Shown piece by piece: positions 29,852 to 32,416 of a DNA stretch of 32,416 nt (position 1 is its first letter; each line of letters starts with the position of its first letter). Origin of the DNA: Pantoea dispersa. GTDB taxonomy: Bacteria > Pseudomonadota > Gammaproteobacteria > Enterobacterales > Enterobacteriaceae. Position numbers and translations under genes: made by a program. The stretch is taken from positions 1-32,416 of the forward strand of contig NZ_SCKT01000002.1 of NCBI RefSeq assembly GCF_014155765.1. The letters run 5' to 3'. The notes beneath the pieces were generated by a model, which was given only the letters and a program-made list of their open reading frames with translations, did not search any database and had not been told where the DNA came from.

Positions 29852-31186
29852 ATGAGTCTGACTGAAAAAATTAGCGCACACGTCGATGCCAGCGCGCAGC
29901 GTATCGCGCAGACATTATGCGACCTGCTGGCATTTCCCTCGGTGGTGAAAGTCGATCCGCGCGAGGCCGGGCCAGGCGAGCGCGACTGCCAGCACTATCT
30001 GCAGCAGCGGCTGATGGCGCTGGGCATGGACACCGATCTGTGGGATCCGGATGGCCCCACGCTGTACCAGAAGTATCAGGGCCGCCCGGGCGCCAATAAA
30101 GGCCGCACCTTTGAAGGCCGTCCCAATCTGGGCGGCACCCTGAGCGGATCCGGTGGCGGCAGGTCGCTGATGCTTACCGGCCATATTGACGTGGTACCAC
30201 CGGGTCCGGCTGAGCACTGGCACAGTGATCCATTTGTGCCGGAGATCCGCAACGAGGCGGTGTATGGTCGCGGCGCGGTCGATATGAAAGGTGGCGTGGC
30301 CTGCATGCTGATGGCGGTGGAGCTGCTGCAGGATCTCAACGTGCAGCTGGCCGGCGACGTGGTGTTCACCACGGTAGTGGATGAAGAGATCGGCGGCATG
30401 GGCTCGCTGGCAATGGTGGATCGCGGCTTCAAAGCCGATGCCGGTATCATGACGGAGCCCACTGCCAATCGCATCGCGCCGATTTGCCACGGCATTTTGT
30501 GGGCGCGCATCATCCTCGATGGCATCGGCGGTCATGCGGAATTAACGCCGAACAGCTGGGACAGCAGCGGTCCGGTTGATGCCGTGATGTTGTGTCGCCA
30601 GATGCTGGACGGGCTCGATGTGCTGAACCGCCGCTGGCAGACGCAGCCCGACAAAAACCATCCACTCATGGATCTGCCCAACCAGATTATCGTGACGCAG
30701 CTGAAAGTGGGCGAGCACCCGGCGTCAATTGCCGGCCGTGCCGAGATCGTCATAGACGTGCAGTATCTGCCGGCAGAAAAGGATGAGATGGGGCTGGGCG
30801 GTAAGGTAAAACAGGAGATTGAGGCGCACGTGGCGAAGGTGTGCGCGCTGGATCCTTACCTGGCAAAGCATCCGGCGCGCGTGGAGTGGATACTGGACGC
30901 CGACTGCGCCGAGATCCCGGCCGATCATCCTTTTGTCAGCGCTTTTCAGCAGGGCGTGAGTGACGCGGCACTGAGCCCGCAGCTGGCCGGCTTTGGTGCC
31001 CACAGCGACATTGGCCTGCCCAGCACGCTGGGCCAGACGCCGACGGTCAACTTTGGTCCCGGCGATCCGGCGCTGTCGCATCAGCCTAACGAACATGTGC
31101 CGATTGCCGATCTGGTGGCCTGTACCAAAGCCATTGCGCTGACGCTGGTGCACTGGTGCGGGCTGGCTAAGGAAGCGGGGCGCTGA
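29852..31186 (+). CDS. M20-family amidohydrolase, ArgE/DapE-like (2)
   Basis: This 444-residue zinc amidohydrolase has the M20 ligands: H111 in TGHIDVVPPG, D144 in YGRGAVDMKGG, catalytic E178/E179 in VVDEEIGG, E202 in MTEPTANR and H410 in SHQPNE. At 444 residues it is longer than the first M20 enzyme (371) and matches the ArgE/DapE subgroup that includes B. subtilis YlmB, which deformylates the aminomethylpyrimidine from degraded thiamin. TenA acts next in that salvage route, and a TenA-like gene lies in this same operon; this parallel is an inference. It is the last gene of operon 2, followed by a hairpin and the convergent RelE-type toxin gene. Confidence 0.9.
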   Translation: MSLTEKISAHVDASAQRIAQTLCDLLAFPSVVKVDPREAGPGERDCQHYLQQRLMALGMDTDLWDPDGPTLYQKYQGRPGANKGRTFEGRPNLGGTLSGSGGGRSLMLTGHIDVVPPGPAEHWHSDPFVPEIRNEAVYGRGAVDMKGGVACMLMAVELLQDLNVQLAGDVVFTTVVDEEIGGMGSLAMVDRGFKADAGIMTEPTANRIAPICHGILWARIILDGIGGHAELTPNSWDSSGPVDAVMLCRQMLDGLDVLNRRWQTQPDKNHPLMDLPNQIIVTQLKVGEHPASIAGRAEIVIDVQYLPAEKDEMGLGGKVKQEIEAHVAKVCALDPYLAKHPARVEWILDADCAEIPADHPFVSAFQQGVSDAALSPQLAGFGAHSDIGLPSTLGQTPTVNFGPGDPALSHQPNEHVPIADLVACTKAIALTLVHWCGLAKEAGR

Positions 31187-31203
31187 GAGCATTAACCAGC
31201 GCA

Positions 31204-31233
31204 GTGACGCTGGCCGCAGAGGGCCGGCGTCAC
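31204..31233. terminator. Strong hairpin at the end of operon 2
   Basis: GTGACGCTGGCC (31204-31215) pairs with GGCCGGCGTCAC (31222-31233) around a 6-base loop: 12 bp with one G-T. It lies between the M20 stop and the convergent toxin stop. There is no T tract, so it may be a bidirectional terminator or an mRNA stabiliser. Confidence 0.5.
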
Positions 31234-31236
31234 GCA

Positions 31237-31524
31237 TTAGCGCATTCTGTCACTGGCAAGATGATAAACGTCGCTGCGCTCGCGTTTACCCACCGCGACC
31301 ACGGCGATGATCAACTGGTCATCAATCACCTGATAAACCAGGCGAAACCCGGAAGCCCTGAGTTTAATTTTGTAGCAGTCTTTAATGCCACGCAATTTGG
31401 CTGAGGGGATATGAGGATTTTCACAACATTTTTTGAGCTTTTTGGCAAACTGCTGCTGAATGGCTTTATCCAGCTTATGCCACTCCTTCAGGGCTTCTTC
31501 CCTGAACTTAACTGTCCATGTCAC
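31237..31524 (-). CDS. relE: RelE-family toxin
   Basis: This 95-residue toxin has the RelE/YoeB/ParE-type layout: MTWTVKFREEALKEWHKLDKAIQQQFAKKLKKC, LRGIKDCYKIKLRASGFRLVYQVIDDQLIIAVVAVGKRERSDVYHLA. The strand GFRLVYQV with Arg and the terminal KRERSDVY give a pattern very close to E. coli RelE, so ribosome-dependent mRNA cleavage is expected. The start codon is GTG at 31524, overlapping the antitoxin stop as GTGA, so the toxin is probably translated by coupling. The module is independent of the catabolic island and converges on its last gene. Confidence 0.88.
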   Translation of the reverse strand: MTWTVKFREEALKEWHKLDKAIQQQFAKKLKKCCENPHIPSAKLRGIKDCYKIKLRASGFRLVYQVIDDQLIIAVVAVGKRERSDVYHLASDRMR

Positions 31525-31772
31525 AGAAAGCTGTCCAAATCCACGTCAATCAGCGGCTGCTGTTGGCGTTCAGTTACCTTTTTAACCAGTTCCTGATCGT
31601 CCAGCGCTTCCAGCATTTGCTCGTAAAGTTGTGCGGGAACACAATAAAAGGCGGGCTGATTACGATTGAGAATCGCCACCGGCAAGCCTTCTCCCGCATT
31701 GACGGTCGCCATAGGATTCTTTTTTAATTCACTGACGCTGGCGCTCATATCGCTGAGAATGATGTTTGGCAT
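31521..31772 (-). CDS. Phd/RelB-like antitoxin
   Basis: This 83-residue protein starts MPNIILSDMSASVSELKKNPMATV, a Phd/YefM-type N-terminal DNA-binding fold with GLPVAILNRNQPAFYCVPAQLYEQML, and ends DDQELVKKVTERQQQPLIDVDLDSF, which resembles the toxin-binding C-terminal helix of RelB. So it appears to pair a Phd-type N terminus with a RelE-type toxin. GGAGAG precedes the ATG at 31772. It comes first in the operon, as usual for relBE/phd modules, and overlaps the toxin GTG. Large inverted repeats directly upstream are the expected autoregulatory operators. Confidence 0.87.
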   Translation of the reverse strand: MPNIILSDMSASVSELKKNPMATVNAGEGLPVAILNRNQPAFYCVPAQLYEQMLEALDDQELVKKVTERQQQPLIDVDLDSFL

Positions 31773-31783
31773 ACGTCTCTCCA

Positions 31784-31834
31784 GACTGGTTAACAGGTCT
31801 CAATATTATCAGCTTGATGACCTGTTAACCAGTC
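31784..31834 (-). promoter_or_regulatory. Twin operators and promoter of the RelE-type module
   Basis: GACTGGTTAACAGGTC (31784-31799) and GACCTGTTAACCAGTC (31819-31834) are exact 16-bp reverse complements of each other, and each is itself nearly palindromic around GTTAAC. Between them, on the minus strand, lies TAATAT, a -10-like element, with TGGTTA 17 bases upstream. Antitoxin bound to either site would cover the promoter. Confidence 0.8.
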
Positions 31835-31860
31835 CTGACGGCTTAGCCATTCACATTTTT

Positions 31861-31896
31861 CCCCCTCCGCCAGCCCGCATGCATTGGCGGAGGGGG
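31861..31896. other. 12-bp perfect hairpin after paoC
   Basis: CCCCCTCCGCCA (31861-31872) and TGGCGGAGGGGG (31885-31896) pair perfectly around a 12-base loop. On the minus strand, where paoC ends seven bases before it, the stem is followed by A, not T, so it does not look like an ordinary intrinsic terminator. It may protect the 3' end of the message. Confidence 0.5.
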
Positions 31897-31902
31897 CCTG
31901 CA

Positions 31903-32416
31903 TTACGGCTGGTCAGGCAGCGCGGCGAGTAACTTATCCAGCGTCACCGGATAGTCTCTCACCCGGACGCCGGTTGCATTGTAGACCGCATTAACCAGCG
32001 CAGCACCGACGCCACACAGCCCCAGTTCACCGACGCCTTTGGCTTTCATCGGCGAAGAGACCGGATCGGTGTCATCGAGGAAAATCACCTCCTGCTCAGG
32101 CACATCGGCGTGTACCGGCACTTCATAGCCTGCCATGTCGTGATTGACGAAGTAGCCGAGCCGGGTGTCCACCGCCAGCTCCTCCATCAGCGCGGCGCCG
32201 AGGCCCATGGTCATCGCGCCGATCACCTGACTGCGCGCGGTTTTGGGGTTGAGAATGCGCCCCGCGGCACATACCGCCAGCATGCGCCGCACGCGCACTT
32301 CGCCGGTGGCGCTGTCGACCGCCACTTCGACGAAATGGCCGGCAAAGGTGGATTGCTGGAAGGTTTTATCCAGATCGCCGAATTCCATGGTCTCTTCCGC
32401 CATCAGCGGACCCGCC
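31903..32416 (-). CDS. paoC: PaoC-like molybdenum aldehyde oxidoreductase subunit, 3' part
   Basis: This is the C-terminal end, at least 170 residues, of a xanthine-dehydrogenase-family large subunit; the gene starts beyond the right edge and is open to the last base. It reads GHFVEVAVDSATGEVRVRRML, GRILNPKTARSQVIGAMTMGLGAALMEE, FVNHDMAGYEVPVHADVPE, KGVGELGLCGVGAALVNAVYNATGVR and DYPVTLDKLL. The GVGELG segment holds the catalytic Glu beside the molybdenum. It is most like the PaoC (YagR) periplasmic aldehyde oxidoreductase. The PaoA and PaoB genes would normally precede paoC and so lie beyond the right edge; they cannot be checked here. Confidence 0.85.
   Translation of the reverse strand, partial: AGPLMAEETMEFGDLDKTFQQSTFAGHFVEVAVDSATGEVRVRRMLAVCAAGRILNPKTARSQVIGAMTMGLGAALMEELAVDTRLGYFVNHDMAGYEVPVHADVPEQEVIFLDDTDPVSSPMKAKGVGELGLCGVGAALVNAVYNATGVRVRDYPVTLDKLLAALPDQP

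Overview
The window looks like a chromosomal stretch of a gamma-proteobacterium of the Enterobacterales, most likely Erwiniaceae (Pantoea/Erwinia type). This rests on moderately high GC, dense operons with ATGA/TGATG overlaps, a perfect enteric MetJ box, and enteric families such as NlpA, arsRBC, an ESPR-type autotransporter and PaoC. The genus is an inference. I saw no rRNA, tRNA or CRISPR array.

Left part (1-5515): tandem repeats that may be an IS21-like end, an orphan methionine-binding lipoprotein under tandem met boxes, two metallo-beta-lactamase-fold hydrolases, a gamma-glutamylcyclotransferase-fold protein, an ECF-like sigma factor cotranscribed with a His-rich membrane protein, a TetR regulator, and a small gene whose frame appears broken at an A8 run. 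Middle part (5516-13665): an AT-rich leader and a 1404-residue autotransporter adhesin with a nested 77-residue repeat. Next comes a HigB2/HigA2-type toxin-antitoxin cassette enclosed by an exact 38-bp duplication of the adhesin's 3' end. A DCC-family protein and an arsRBC arsenic operon follow.

Right part (14014-31186): a CitA-type MFS carrier convergent with a LysR regulator, then about 15 kb that reads as one uptake and catabolic island. It carries two complete ribose-type (CUT2) ABC importers. The first is a single-domain ATPase and one permease in a minus-strand operon, with its binding protein encoded separately beside a LacI regulator. That operon also encodes a phosphotriesterase-family hydrolase, a ThuA/glutamine-amidotransferase-like protein and an M20 amidohydrolase. 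The second plus-strand operon encodes a BtpA/SgcQ-like protein, a Cys-less TenA-like protein, an ATPase, an LsrB/RhaS-like binding protein, two permeases and a second M20 amidohydrolase; a PfkB kinase is divergent from it. This enzyme combination matches no pathway I know. It could import and dismantle an N-acylated, possibly glycosylated compound. TenA plus an M20 deformylase recalls salvage of the thiamin pyrimidine, but that link is a hypothesis.

The right edge (31187-32416) holds a second toxin-antitoxin module, a RelE-type toxin with a Phd-like antitoxin and large inverted-repeat operators, then the 3' part of a PaoC-like molybdenum aldehyde oxidoreductase subunit.
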